Of a stretch of DNA of 64,000 nucleotides, positions 46,980 through 58,765 are shown piece by piece; the first letter of the stretch is position 1; every line of letters starts with the position of its first letter. The stretch covers positions 2,002,501-2,066,500 of the forward strand of contig JARFJB010000664.1 of assembly GCA_036346205.1 (NCBI GenBank), in the 5' to 3' direction. This stretch comes from Vesta saturnalis (Eukaryota; Arthropoda; Insecta; Coleoptera; Lampyridae). The position numbers were made by a program, and so were the translations under genes. Below the pieces are notes generated by a model, which did no database searches, was not told the DNA's origin, and saw only the letters and a program-made list of their open reading frames with translations.

Positions 46980-48085
46980 GGCGTGACCTTGAAGAATATA
47001 CAGGGAGTGTACGTGATCTTGACCTAATGTATTTGCGGGTTTTCCTTAATAAATTAATAAGTGGATCACTGTACGTGACCTTGAAAAATATATGCAGGCA
47101 ATGTGTACGCAATGGCCTTGAAAACGAGAAAGTGGATCCTATAGTATACGTGACCTTGAAGAGCATCCTCCCATATACCTTTACCGGATATGCATTGGGA
47201 TACCCCTACAGGTTGATTTCTAGGACTTATGACCTTGAAAATTGATACCAATACGTTTTAGCCATTGACAATCTATTTGATAGCCTTACAGGCGATTTCT
47301 AGGAATTATGACCTGACAGCCAAGAATTACTTGTACAATGGATCGCCTTTGTTGTTTTCTCAGAGGTATGACCTTGAAATGGGGGGGGGCGGATACCTGC
47401 GTTGTGAAACAGATCCCCTGTTTTGGGAAACGGCTATCTGTATTTGGGAAACGTCTATCTGTATTTGGGAAACGGAACCACTTGAGGTCAATGCACTGCT
47501 GGGGGCGTGACCTTGAAAAGTAAATTCCAAGAATTGCTTGAGGACCTTGAAATATGCTTAGCATAGACAACAATCTGTATGATACCCCTAACCTTGAGAA
47601 TTGTAATAACTTAATTAACACCTCAGGGCATGAACAGAGGTCAATGAACTTCTTAGAATTGATGGGGGAGTGGCCTTGAAAATATTAATGTACGTTGGCC
47701 TTGACATTTCCCATTAAAATTTGATTTAGAATTGATCTTGATTTCTTGGTGTCCTTGAAGAGCATCCTCCTATATACCCCCAATTGAACCCTGGACGTGG
47801 GACCTTGAAAATCGTTTAATTCGACGTAGGGAATGTGAGTTCCCATATATGCAGGCAGCGTGTACAGTGGGCCCTTTAAATACATTGACATAGCTAATGT
47901 GCTTGGACGCAGGTAATGTGTACTATGACCTTGAAGAATAGGTAGGCAATGTGAGCGATCTTGAAAACCATGCACTTAGACGTAGACAATGTGATGACCT
48001 TGAGGTATATATTTCGATGCATGTAATGTGTACGATGACCTTGACCTTTAAAACCATTGACCTTGATGTGGACAATCTGTACGGG
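46980..48085 (+). repeat. Decayed repeat array with ten exact TGACCTTGA motifs
   Basis: Exact TGACCTTGA occurs at 46984, 47076, 47151, 47230, 47369, 47508, 47926, 47995, 48036 and 48058, all on the plus strand. Many near matches (TGATCTTGA, TGGCCTTGA, GGACCTTGA) fill the gaps. Most are followed by A-rich bases and preceded by AATGTGTACG-like sequence. The unit is irregular (about 40-140 bp). The complement TCAAGGTCA is the extended half-site bound by NR5A/ERR-type nuclear receptors, such as FTZ-F1 in insects. Whether that is meaningful or coincidental is unknown. Confidence 0.85.
47405..47480 (+). repeat. Short tandem repeat GGGAAACG(G/T)CTATCTGTATTT, three units
   Basis: Three consecutive units of about 25 bp (TTTGGGAAACGGCTATCTGT, TTTGGGAAACGTCTATCTGT, TTTGGGAAACGGAACC) lie inside the TGACCTTGA array. 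A G10 run precedes them near 47381. Confidence 0.85.
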
Positions 48086-48239
48086 AAGGTGTATTATTAT
48101 TATTATCAAAATTGCGCCAGAAGTGGAGTAGCATATCTACTGATATAAATTATGATTCTCGGTGCTGTAGTAATGAAAATTATGACGATTTACCAAACCG
48201 TTATGGTAGAATGTCGCTTCGTCCGAAGATAAGAGGTAC

Positions 48240-48643
48240 TCAAAAAATTTTAATCGTTACCAAACTTTTCCATTGCCCACAAACAAAATTCGATTCTTCT
48301 AAATGTTGGTGCATTTTAATATGGTAGGGATGGTAGCGATACTTTTTTAGTTTTCTATGACCGCTAGCTTTACTTATTCCTGTTTCGTTTTGCATTTCTC
48401 TTAAACTGGTATTTGGATTTTCAATAACGGTTTGCAATGTTGAAAATTAGTTTTTTTCTACATTTTCTGTAACTGGTTTCCTTTTTTCACTTTTTCGTAA
48501 CTTACGCTGCCGGTGTTTTTGAATCTCTGTAGAAATCTTTCGGAAACAACTTTATTAAAATGGTTGCGGTTTGGGTATTTCTGAGTGTAAATTCTTGTAG
48601 CTAACAGACAGTTTTCTTCGCATTCACCGATCGCCAAAATCAT
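48240..48643 (-). pseudogene. Mariner (DUF4817 type) N-terminal HTH fragment
   Basis: Minus strand, two frames. MILAIGECEENCLLATRIYT, KYPNRNHFNKVV and FLQRFKNTGSVSYEKVKK form the first HTH (48643-48460). TVIENPNTSLREMQNETGIS, KASGHRKLKKYRYHPYHIK and MHQHLEE form the second HTH and the start of the linker (48437-48290). This is the standard beginning of DUF4817-type Tc1/mariner transposases. The catalytic domain is absent: the frame runs out at 48240 and no DDE motifs are seen downstream. Confidence 0.82.
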
Positions 48644-48897
48644 ATCGATATTGGATGGAATACATTTTTATTTTCGACTTTTTGTGATTACTTCGAGTAC
48701 AGTTAAAGACAGTATTACAATTTAAATTCAGAACGACAATGACAGTTTGCAAATCTCAATCCTAGGGCAATCATTGCCTCCTGGATATATCCTTTCTTTC
48801 AAAATACGTAATTCTTGTAAATATTTCAATTAAATGGGAATAACTGCAAAACCATTGATTTTAGGTATAGGAAAACCTAATACAGTTTGAAGATAAT

Positions 48898-48984
48898 ATA
48901 CAGGGTGTTCCATTTGAACTAAGCAAGTTAATTATATTTAAATAAGAATGGAAAGGGTTAACTTTTTTAAACATCCTGTATAGA
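48898..48984. mobile_element. Very short TIR element (TACAGGGTGTTCC ends)
   Basis: ACAGGGTGTTCC (48899) and, inverted, ACATCCTGTATA (about 48973) bound about 85 bp flanked by TA. The ends match those of Tc1/mariner elements, so this is probably an internally deleted or MITE-like copy. Confidence 0.5.
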
Positions 48985-49209
48985 TTTCCTCCAACCATTC
49001 ATATGGGATTTGATAGCTCATTATATTGACTATTCGTAGTGACCAATAGTTATTTTATCATTTTACTATAGTACGGGGTATCAATTGATAAAATTTACCG
49101 TACCATTTTGAAAAATCTCAAATATTTCGGAAAGGGTAAGGTTTACGTATACACAGTATAACAGCAACTTAGGTTTATTTTACTCGTACAATTCAAATAT
49201 GCATAAATA

Positions 49210-49267
49210 TACAGGGTGTTCCATAATAAAGGCTTTGATGCGCCACTATTTTTTGGTACACCCTGTA
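49210..49267. mobile_element. 58-bp TIR-only element (TACAGGGTGT...ACACCCTGTA)
   Basis: TACAGGGTGTTCC (49210) and GGTACACCCTGTA (ending 49267) are inverted ends separated by only about 33 bp. A further solo end, TACCCTGTATA, lies at about 49381. It looks like a minimal relic of a mariner-type element. Confidence 0.6.
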
Positions 49268-49389
49268 TAAATGGAAATAATTTTAAAAGTGGGCATTATG
49301 ATCCTATATCATATTGCATTGAAAGAATTTTGAAAATCGGTGGCGTCTAAGCGCTACAGTCCGTGTCGTTCGTCGTGAAATACCCTGTA

Positions 49390-49393
49390 TATA

Positions 49394-49461
<68 letters not shown>
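49390..49461. repeat. (AT)n microsatellite, about 70 bp
   Basis: Nearly pure alternating AT immediately after a TACCCTGTATA transposon-like end. Confidence 0.95.
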
Positions 49462-49462
<1 letters not shown>

Positions 49463-51479
49463 CTGGAGTAGGGCTCTTCCAACTGAACTATCGATGAGAC
49501 AAGTCACACTCGACTTAAACTGAAACTGTGTGTACTTCTCTAGTTACGATGTACTATAATTTTTATACTGCACGTCATTTTAAATCCACCATATAGAAAA
49601 TATTTGTTTTGCGCACATATTTGTCAAAAATTAAGTGGAGATATTGTTATGATGGAAACATACCAAATTTTTTTAGTTTGTCTTACTGGATGGCAACAAA
49701 ATCCATTTATCTCGACTTCAGTTTGTTTGACGATCTTTCGCATGTTCACACTTTAGAACTTTTTCTTAGGTTTTATTCGCTGTTGTACTTTTAATGTTTT
49801 ATTTTGTCAACTCTTTCAGACTAGCAGAGTTATAAGACTTTTATAGATCAAATGAAAAATTTAAATTGAAAAGAAAATAACAAAACACACACTGCAACAC
49901 AAGAGCGACATCCTCAAAAAAAGATTTATATGCCTAATTTGTTTTTCAATTTAAATTTGTTACAAAAAAAAACCATCACAAGAATAATAAAAAAGGCGAC
50001 GGAAATAAATAAGGGTTCAACAAGTAAGTTTGTAACTTTTTTATCAATTTCAATCACGTTTTAATCTTTTATAGAAAATAAATTATATTAAAAAAAGACC
50101 AGCGTATAGACCTACTATAGATTTGCATTTATTATATAAAGGCCGAGAGTATTAAAATGTAGTACATGTGACCTAAAAGAAACGAAAGTTTTAAATGTGC
50201 AAAGATGGGCTGTTTGAATAGTTCTTCCAAAAATAGATGATTTGGGTTTATTGGATACCGTCCTTTTTTACATAATCGTTAATTTTATGCAAATTTATTC
50301 TCCACCCTCTAGAGCTTCGAAATTTCTACTACTTTTATTAGCGATAATTAAGAGGTTGCGTGAAACAAAAACGTACAAAAAATGTTCTAAAATGGAAACA
50401 GACTGAAGGTTTAATAATAGGTTGGCGACCTGCTAACTTTTAATCATTAAATTTAAAGTTGAGAGTATTAAAAGTGGTAGTTTTAGATTTTAGTCGCCAC
50501 AGTTCGAAAACTCAAACATGATTATTTACTACAATTTTGCTTTTAATATTAAAAATTAATAAATCATTTCAACGATGTAATCGGTTAGATGTCGAGTTTA
50601 ACGTCTGTTACTTGCGACGAATTGCTCATTAGTAGAGATCTGTGCAATTAGGCTTTTCCAAGTACGTCATCAGCTGACGTCACAAACTAGCTGATGCGGG
50701 TCAGTGTTTATATGGAGTATTGAGGACAATTCATGTTTATTTAATAAAAATATCGTTTTGAAAGTGTGTTCTGTTGAATAGAATTAATTATGTGTGAATT
50801 GCACAATTGTGTGGTGAAGTTTCGTTTTTGTATGCGGCTTAGACCTGATTATAAAGTTGTACGCCGTTTCTTACCAAGAAACAGCTAAAGCTTTATTAAA
50901 TAATCAATTTTAAACAAAAAAGTACAAATCTATGAATTATCACACAACGGCTATGTACCTACATCTACTGATCATTCATAAATTACTTTTTTTTATTAAA
51001 CTGTACATAGACAAAAACTATAAGTACATTATACATGTATACAAGTTGTAGCACTAATGACCTCATCTTTATTAGAAATTTAATCATGGCAATTGAAGTT
51101 AACTTGCAACCAAATGTTTTAAAAAACGTTACTCAGACTGAACTTAAATTTTTCTTAGTACAAATTATGAAAGTAAATCCACGTCCTTTATTTGTAATGA
51201 GATTTTATATTAAAAAAATGAAGTATTTGTCACTTTCTCAAAAGAACGAGTTTATTACGATTACAAAAGTGAAAAATATTAATGAATTCTTAATTCAATA
51301 AATAAAAAAAATCAACCCTGAACCGGTTTCAAGTTACTTTAGATGACAGCATAATAAACTTGATGTGCTATATAACACAGCACAAGATCTTGTCATATTT
51401 TAACCTTGCATTTCACCCATTCCACAGAAAATTGTTCACAGATTGCCACTGACCACAAGCACGCTCATCATAATTAAAG
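49462..51479. other. Spacer; weak promoter-like patch at 50.66-50.89 kb
   Basis: Mostly AT-rich. At 50664-50682 a half CRE (ACGTCA), CAGCTG and a perfect CRE (TGACGTCA, 50675-50682) lie close together, followed by TCAGTG (50701). A 32-codon frame starts at 50790 (MCELHNCVVKFRFCMRL...) and ends at 50888. None of this is enough to call a gene. The rest is unassigned. Confidence 0.3.
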
Positions 51480-51613
51480 ATTTTTGAAATTACAAAGAAT
51501 AATTTTATCGCTTTGTCCCTTAAAATAATTTTTTTGCCAAATGATGATCAATACTCTGAAATTGTAAAATTTGGTTCTTCCACATTGAGAAAATAGTTTT
51601 GACCCTTTTACCA

Positions 51614-52960
51614 ATTTTTTTTTTTACAAGTTTATTAATGATTTTAGAAATTAACAGTTCATTTATAGTACATATCACATTTAAGACTAAATATAAATAT
51701 AATACTAAATATGTCTTGTGTTGTATTGGTGGTGCGCCGCTCAGGAATCTTCTTCCTCTTCAGCGCGTGGATTGTGAAGTTGTTGGGTTGTGGGTCTTAT
51801 GGATTGCCTGTTGACAGCGTTGTGCTTAGCATTGATGGTCGTTCGTAAAAAAAAGATGTGTTGTGGAGATGTGGTGTTGTTGGATGTTGGAGATGTGGAC
51901 TGTCCTGTTGTCGCTCGGTTGTGGCTGGGTGTTGATGCCCTGCGTATCTGAAATAAATAGAAACCTTAACACGGTGACACTGCCCGATGTCGGATTTCCG
52001 CCGCAAATCCTCGACGGTGACTCGGAGGCGGGCGACGTGCTGCACCTCCCGGATCTTCTTCCTGTCGTCCTCGGACGGCAACTCCACCATTACGAGGAGG
52101 ATCGGGCGTCCTCACTGCTTCATCCTGAAAACAGAGAGAGCATTAACACCTTGCGCTTTTAGCTCTGTGCTAACGTCGACCTCGGATAGCTCTACGGGCA
52201 CGCCGCGTATCACCACCTTGGCACATCGCTCGCTCTTTGCCTGGTAGGCGTGATACGGAGTACCACACCTATCCATATACCTAATCAGGCTGTCTCGGTC
52301 CTGGAGTGAGGCAGGCTGAATCCGGATTCCCTCGCTGAAGGCCTTGGCCCTCGTGAAGGCGATCCGCTGTCGGTCCATTTCTCGGGATAACGCGATCCAG
52401 TTCTCCTTCTGACGAAGGATTACGGGAAGCACCTTCTCCCTGGCGTCTTCTCTTGCTGCCAGCTCCATCGCTGCAGGGCTGTCCGTGTATGGTTCGAGGG
52501 CCTCGAACCCGTTGTCGGTAGACGGCGGCGTAGGCTGGCGAACCTTCGGCGTCTTCTTCGGCTTATTTTTCTGTGTCCTGAAGTCGTCGTCGGTGGATCC
52601 CTGGCTCTGGTCTTCTCGGATCGGTGCGGCGGCGGATGTCATCAGAGCCGTTAGTGGGGCCACCACTAACGGGACGACGTCTGTCGGCGGCGTCTTCTTC
52701 GGTCTTTTCCTCTTCTGTTGCTGTGGAGATGGTAGGCGGCTGGGTATGGCGGGTCCATACCCAATCGGCTTGTCAGTGATCGGTGTCCCTCCGAAGTCGA
52801 TCCAGACCCCGTCGTCGTCGTGTCGTCGTCGTCGTCTTCACACAATCTGCGCGGCATCGTGATAACGGCGCGGGCAAATTGTTATTTTTTGAGAATTTAT
52901 TTAGCTCAAGCTAAATTGTCGACTACTCGGACAGCTAGGTAGAGGCTTGCGTTTGAATGC
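51614..52960 (-). mobile_element. Gag-only retrocopy / non-autonomous LINE with poly(A) tail
   Basis: A GC-rich minus-strand insert in AT-rich satellite DNA. The 3' end has AATAAA (51636-51631) followed by an A11 run (51625-51615). The 5' end lies near 52960. The insert contains one gag-like frame and no reverse transcriptase. A TTTCAG|ATACGC acceptor-like site (about 51950) and a GTTAAG|GTTTCT donor-like site (about 51975) lie just after the zinc-knuckle start. Either a short intron was retained or a deletion joined the ORF to the 3' UTR there. Confidence 0.75.
51797..52857 (-). pseudogene. LINE ORF1 (gag-like, PRE_C2HC type) with one internal stop
   Basis: A nucleic-acid-binding gag-like protein of Jockey-type LINEs. 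An acidic, low-complexity start (MPRRLCEDDDDDTTTT, 52857) passes by a frame change into VAPLTALMTSAAAPIRED, a KPKKTPKVRQPTPPSTDNGF linker and ENWIALSREMDRQRIAF. The PRE_C2HC-like block follows: GIRIQPASLQDRDSLIRYMD, TPYHAYQAKSERCAKVVIRG, VPVELSEVDVSTELKAQGVN. A single in-frame TGA (52114-52112) interrupts it before RPILLVMVELPSEDDRKKI and REVQHVARLRVTVEDLRRK. The protein ends at the first zinc-knuckle cysteine (IGQCHR). Further knuckles and the second ORF are absent. The frame is otherwise long and open, and its G+C content is far above its surroundings. Confidence 0.85.
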
Positions 52961-53560
52961 TCAAAGATTTTGGATATTGTTGTTCTCTTAAAAGATGACC
53001 AATATGATAAATCTATGCAGTTTTGTTTTTGCCCAGCGAACAAATAGTTTGGACCCTTTTTGCAATGAAATTGATACAAATAAACAAAATAGAGACTTGG
53101 ACCCCAATTGATGACTGTTGTTGTCTATTGAGGTAGCAGTTTCGACCGTTTTTCCACTAAATTATTGTATATAGAATTTGGGCTTTACAGACCCAAACGA
53201 GGATCTGAGAAACTATAAAATTTGGTTCTTGCCCACAAAAAAAAGTTACAGATCCCAAACAACGACAAACACTGAGAAACTAAAAAAAAATTATTCTTAT
53301 TTATCTAGCAAATAGTTTTGACCGTTTTCCCAGTAAAATTGGTGTATAAATAAAGATTTTGGGCATTACAGCCCCCAAGCGATGACCATCCCTGTGAAAC
53401 TATAACATTAGAATTTTGTCCACCGATAAAATGATTTTAATCATTCTACCAATGAAATAGGTGTACAAATAAAGATTTGGGACATTACTGATCCTAAAAG
53501 ATGACGAATATGATACATACATACATATCCATCACACCATTCACCTAAGGGACAGGCATG

Positions 53561-56494
53561 TTATAGTGGCATAAAATTTAGTTGTTGTCCATCGAGGCAA
53601 CGGTTTCGATTATTTACTCAAAGAATTTCACATAAATATTAGTCCAAAATGTAACAGTGGGTTATTTGGCATTTTATCACCATGCATATACAACGTTTGA
53701 TCCAAATGTAATGTCGCACGTAGAATTTCTTGATGCTTTCACGTCTTAACAGGTCCGCTTGATGACAAACTGACTGTAGGAATAAGTTTTTAACACTTTA
53801 TGTCGGTTCTTTGAGGATTGAGGACAATGCCAATTATAACCCTAAATAAAAACGCTACCGATTGTCGAAAACCTGTTTGAAAAAATTCAGCCGTTTTCCC
53901 GTAATCACGTATACGGGTGGGCAAACGGGAGTACCGACGTACCAGCTCAGACTGATAAGACTAAGTTATACGTCTACGCTTCGCATAACCTAATCACTAC
54001 AATGGTAGAGAATACATACAGAACGTCTGAAAATAGAGACTTTCTTAAAAGATTGTGTTAGCCTTCAACATCCCAGAGCGCTCAACATAACTAACCCAGC
54101 TTTTCTAATACGCACTAAAGTTGTAAAGTATCCTTAACCAAATCTTTTGTATAAATTATTAGCTAATTATCCTGTGTTAATTAAATTTACAGAAATCATC
54201 AAACAATGAACTTATATCTCATCCGACGTGATTTTCAAAAACGTTGAGAGTTTTCTACGTCAAAGTCCCCTCCAGTCTATCAACCAATCCCCGCATTAGA
54301 ATTACTACCAGACGCCGTTCCCGCTTCCGACAATTTCAATAAAAAGGCGCTCTCATTCTGCCCGCATTCTCAGTCCGAGCGCAGTCTCGCACTAATCATT
54401 ATGGGTCTCCTTTGAGGGCCAAGGACCTGTTCCTGTTCATCCGTTCGTTCTCATTCCGCTTGAACTTAATTCAATGCACCAGGGTTTACTGCTGCTCAAA
54501 TCTGTGGTCACCTGCATGTAACTTAATTATGGAACATTTCACTTACGCCAGTAAACGAAGCAACGTCGGGGAAATGTTCCCGAAGTAGTCTTTTACTCAC
54601 TCGATTGGATAGAAAGGTATTCGTCTTAATTCTGCCAAATCCGTGGTATCAATTAAACAGCGCAACGGGTATAAGTCCAGAATTTTTAATTGATATCCTG
54701 TACACACACCGTACACAATCTTACACAAACACTCCTACACCAGGAAAACAATTAAAAACCAACGTGCAGAAAGTCGACAGATTGAAAGTAAGAAGACGCC
54801 TGCAAGTAGACTATATTTCAGTAACCCAGTTTCGTAAATTACGAAAACATTACATAACAGTGGATATTACATTTTCGTCTCACCTAACCTAATTAACCGC
54901 TTTCCTATCGTAAGATATCCAGAGGATAAGCAAAATCCTGATTTAGCATCTTTATTAAATGCCGACGCACATAAAATGTTCCGTTATCTTGTTAGCCTGT
55001 TTAGTTAACAGTTCTGAATACCGAATGGTCTTACGTCGTTCCCAGGCTTGGACTAAACTTTACTCCATCTTGAACCTGTATCCGATCCTGTCCTGATAAT
55101 CTTTAAACTAAAACGTTCTTGAAATACCTTATCATTGTTATTATTCAAACCGGCCCCGAGTTAGAGGCATCCCTAGGAGCTGGTATTGTCGCTATCGAAG
55201 CCAGAAACGCAAAAACAACCCAGTGACTAACGCTTTACGCTCACATTTAATTTCAGAGTTTAATTACTCGTAAACACCACCAATCCTGTGTTACTAACAT
55301 TTCCGCCAATTACTAAATGTGATGAGATAATATATTAATCCACTGTAATTAGTACCCTGTAAATATATAGATAGTTAAGAAAGCGCGTGAAAGAATTATT
55401 TAGTTCCTGTTAAAATTCACTTTGTAAAAGTTAGAGGTGTAACAGTTGCATTTATACAATATAAACTTGCTTTATTCTTTAAAACAATAAAGCAAAAATA
55501 GTCCCTTTAAAAGTATTGATTTTCTGTTTGACCGTAAAAGCAGGTATGTAGAGATTATTACCCTGGTTATCTTATCGTCACATACACCAGCTAACTATTA
55601 AAAACACAGTTATAATAACGGTATAAAATATTTGCTACCCGACAGGACCGGCTTTTCAAATGTTAATATTATTTCAAAATAAATAAAAAAATTTCTTTTA
55701 TGCTATATTATAAATTAAGATCAGTTGCTTTAGAGTGCATAAACACCCCGTTAACTACATTTTCACAGAAAGACGTAAAGAGAAGAGCTGTCTGATGATC
55801 TCCGCTCCAACTAATAGACAACGGCACCCATCCAGAAGAGTGGACCAACTACCGACCGCCTGAGGTTCCCCATTATTTATACTTTCCGTTATTTGTGTTT
55901 ATTTTATCTGAAGTCCCTTTTTGTATGTTAGTTAAATTAATCTTAAGTGTAAATATTTACCTTTATAACAAATATGAATAGTATATGTATAACACCCTTA
56001 CAGTATATTGTTCAGCGTGGACGAACCTAGTAATAGTGATCAACCCAGTCAACGAACCACTCCCTTCTTATAGTATTAAAAACCGAGTGAGCTACATCAG
56101 GCAAATTAAAGTAAACTTTAATCAGAGAGTAATCAAAGACAGCTTACAGAGTAGAAATCTAAGCAGTCCACAATAGTGACAGTGCATTCGGTATGTGATT
56201 CCAAAAGAAAATGCACGGAAATATACTTCTAACATTAAAGTAAAATTGTAAGTGTCTAAGGTGTTGCGCACTATTAAAACAACATTTATTGTTAGCACAT
56301 TCTAGATTTTAAGTGTTCCATAATCCTATAATATGTAAAACAGCAAGAATTCGACAAAACAGTGAATGTGAACAAGGCACAAACAAATGCGTTCACCTTA
56401 CCTTATTATGAGATAATAGAGTTCCTCATGTTCACTATGAGTTACTTGGAACATTTAAATGAACAATGTAAGTACTTATATGGTAATTGGTATC
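53561..56494. other. Long spacer, nothing recognised
   Basis: A G+C-richer patch at about 54280-54480 and a 95-codon plus-strand frame at 54605-54892 show no family motif. It could hold unrecognised LTR or host UTR sequence. No terminal repeats or RNA folds stood out. Confidence 0.35.
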
Positions 56495-56650
56495 CCATAC
56501 CTGTACTCGGTTCTCGTATTCGGTGTACCATATCTGGTATCTAAAATCCAGTACCCAGTATCCGGTGCACAGTGGTCAGTTTTGGTATTCGACATCCGGT
56601 ATCCAGTACCTGGTGTCTGGTATCCACGATGCTATACGCAGCATTTAGTG
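56495..56650 (+). repeat. Degenerate short tandem repeat (GGTATCC/CCAGTACC type)
   Basis: Variants of CGGTATCC-AGTACC-GGTGTC recur about every 10-20 bases through 150 bp, for example GTACCCAGTATCCGGTGCAC and CCGGTATCCAGTACCTGG. Many adjacent pieces are near complements (GGTATC/GATACC, GTACC/GGTAC). Confidence 0.6.
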
Positions 56651-57964
56651 TCTAGTAGCTTTTATAATCTAGCATCTTACTCCCAGTGTACAGATTTATA
56701 GAAAGCGAGAGAATACAGAAGATCGGGAACGAAAAATAGATAAAGACTGCACGCACTCAAGTGTTAGCTAAGATTTGTGGTCGTCAAGTATCCTTTTCGT
56801 CAGTCGTAAAGTTGGCAAGAGTTATGGAAGTGTGCTTTTTCTCATACTGCAGTTCGATATAGAGCTCTGGACATGGTCCGTTACCACGGTTGCATGTACA
56901 GTAAGAGTTTTTGTAGTTTAATTATTATCAATATTGTTTTCATATGTCAGTTCCGTCTATCCTACTTCCACCAGTAGTTTTTCTTGGTTTTACTTTCCTT
57001 ACGTTAATTTACCGATTTTCTTCCAACTAGCTCGATTTTCATCATTTTTTGACTTTGACTTTTGACACAGTAAGTCATAAACTGAATTACAAATGAACAA
57101 GAAGGAAGAGATGCTATTGTGACTGTATAAAATAATGATACTGATAACTGCAACTCAAGTTTTTACACAAACATAGGTGTGCATTTGTAATAGGTGCAAA
57201 AAGTTAGACTCATTAGATATTAGTTTAAAAAATATATACAGTAGTGTACAAAAACGTAGATTTCAACAGTTGTATTAAAAACACATAAAAGAATCGTTTA
57301 TTTAGGTACATGTAAGTTAAACAATTCAAAATAGAAATGACCGATATTTGAGTGCGAGATTAGGCATAATGTAAATATAAGCAAACAAACAAATTTCAAG
57401 CAAAGAACTTATATAACCTGATCCCAGTCAGACTTCTAACCGATAAAATATTGAAGGTCGCATTTAATATGATGTTAAGGAAGCAACCAGTGAATCGTAA
57501 CAACGTTCGTAATCTGTATGCATACATATTTGAAATTTCCACAAAGAAATATTTTAAATAAGACCTGTATTGTCAAGGATTATCAATTGAAAATTCTATT
57601 GACCTTGGCTTTTGTTACAGTAGACGTCACTTGCTTAAGGTCAAAATAGGAGGTTCATATTTTTTATTTTATTGGTGTACTTTTATCGTAAACAGATTTG
57701 CAAAAAGTGTTGCTGTTTATTGTGTAATCACGGCCCCGAACATTGGCCTCAGTTTGTGAGAAATAAGCTTAGGTTGTGGTGGCGCTCATAAAACATTTAT
57801 CCCCAATTTTGAGCTTTGTTTTATGGTAAGTGTAAGGTATCTGAAGTCAATTCAATACGGTTTATTAATTAATCAGTACAATTTTATTATAATATGCTAT
57901 AAGTTTTTGCTCAGACAAGTTGACTTCTTCAGTAATTTGAATACAATTTTATTATAATGTATGT
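56651..57964. other. Spacer, nothing recognised
   Basis: AT-rich. A short direct repeat (CAATTTTATTATAAT) lies at 57880 and 57943. No supported gene. Confidence 0.35.
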
Positions 57965-58765
57965 TTACAATATATATTTAATTTATTCATGAAAAAAAAA
58001 AAAGCATATACGTAACTCAATGAAGTTAAAGTTAATTGAATTGAGGTAGTTACTCTATTGATACAATTCATCGTGGGCGGAACTTTGGGTTGGTAGATTG
58101 GTGTTTCCTTGGAAGCATGATGTAGGATTGGTTCTTCGGAACACCAATGGGGCTGCGGAATCCTGGACATCAGTTAGCTGTTTATAGGTGCTGCCTGTAA
58201 TTAAATGTAAAAGATTATTGGTGTTATTTATTTATGTTCAAATTAGTGTCATCTGAATATTACGTTGTAACAGTGTTTTTGTGCAACAATTAGTAAATAG
58301 GGTTAAGGTATAGTGAATAAAATCTGTACTGTTATGCTACACTTACCAAAGGCATCCCGTTCTTCGCCGTTCTGTAGAGTGCTTACCCAAAAATAGCAAA
58401 CCTATTGAACGTACGTGTGGAATCACTACCCAAGGTCAGTCGCAGTGTGTGCCTTTGCTAGTACCGCTGCTACTTACAGATGACAGACCAATTCTATTCC
58501 TCCAATGAAGCCAAGAATGCCGTCGAATACTAAAGCGGTTCGTGATTGAGAGGGTGCTCTTCGTTTGCTGTTGGAGGGGTTGCCTGGTTTCGTCCGCTGT
58601 GGGAGACTTGGAAACGAGCCGGCATTTTCTCGACTGCGGCTCTAACCGCATTCGGTACTTCAACCTTCTTACTACCGCTCGCGTCGATTTAGTGTAATTA
58701 ACGCCGGTTCTAAGAGAGGTTGCTGTCAGCAGCGTTGTAAAACCCTTTAAGTCAGTGTACAAATC
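57965..58765 (-). other. Candidate two-exon host transcript (minus strand)
   Basis: Exon A runs 58765-58347, preceded by CTTTAG| and ending TTTG|GTAAGT. Exon B runs from 58194 (preceded by TTTACATTTAATTACAG) to a polyadenylation signal AATAAA at 57987-57982. The 152-bp gap fits an intron. Exon A is G+C-rich compared with its surroundings. Its longest frame (58762-58436: VVRRLKYRMRLEPQSRK...) and that of exon B (58170-57952: MSRIPQPHWCSEEP...) match no family I know. It may be a real gene end, a noncoding RNA or chance. Further strong minus-strand donors upstream at 60219 (CGAG|GTAAGT) and 61379 (GAAG|GTAAGT) could belong to the same unit. Confidence 0.35.

Larger units (their letters stand above)
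51480..53560. repeat. Satellite of about 120 bp, interrupted by a retrocopy
   Basis: Blocks TGAGAAACTATAAAATTTGG, AAATAGTTTTGACC, TTTT-CCAATGAAATTGGTGT, ACAAATAAAGATTTGGG and CATTACAG-CCC recur at 51540-51612 and, past an insertion, four to five times in 52960-53560. Spacing is irregular (90-170 bp). The first piece stops at ACCAA (51613) exactly where the retrocopy's poly(A) starts, and the unit resumes at AAAGATTTTGG near 52961. Confidence 0.82.

Noticed and set aside
52485..52862. Plus-strand open frames opposite the gag-like ORF1
   Set aside because: They arise because the G+C-rich antisense strand has few stops. The minus strand carries the recognisable PRE_C2HC-like protein.
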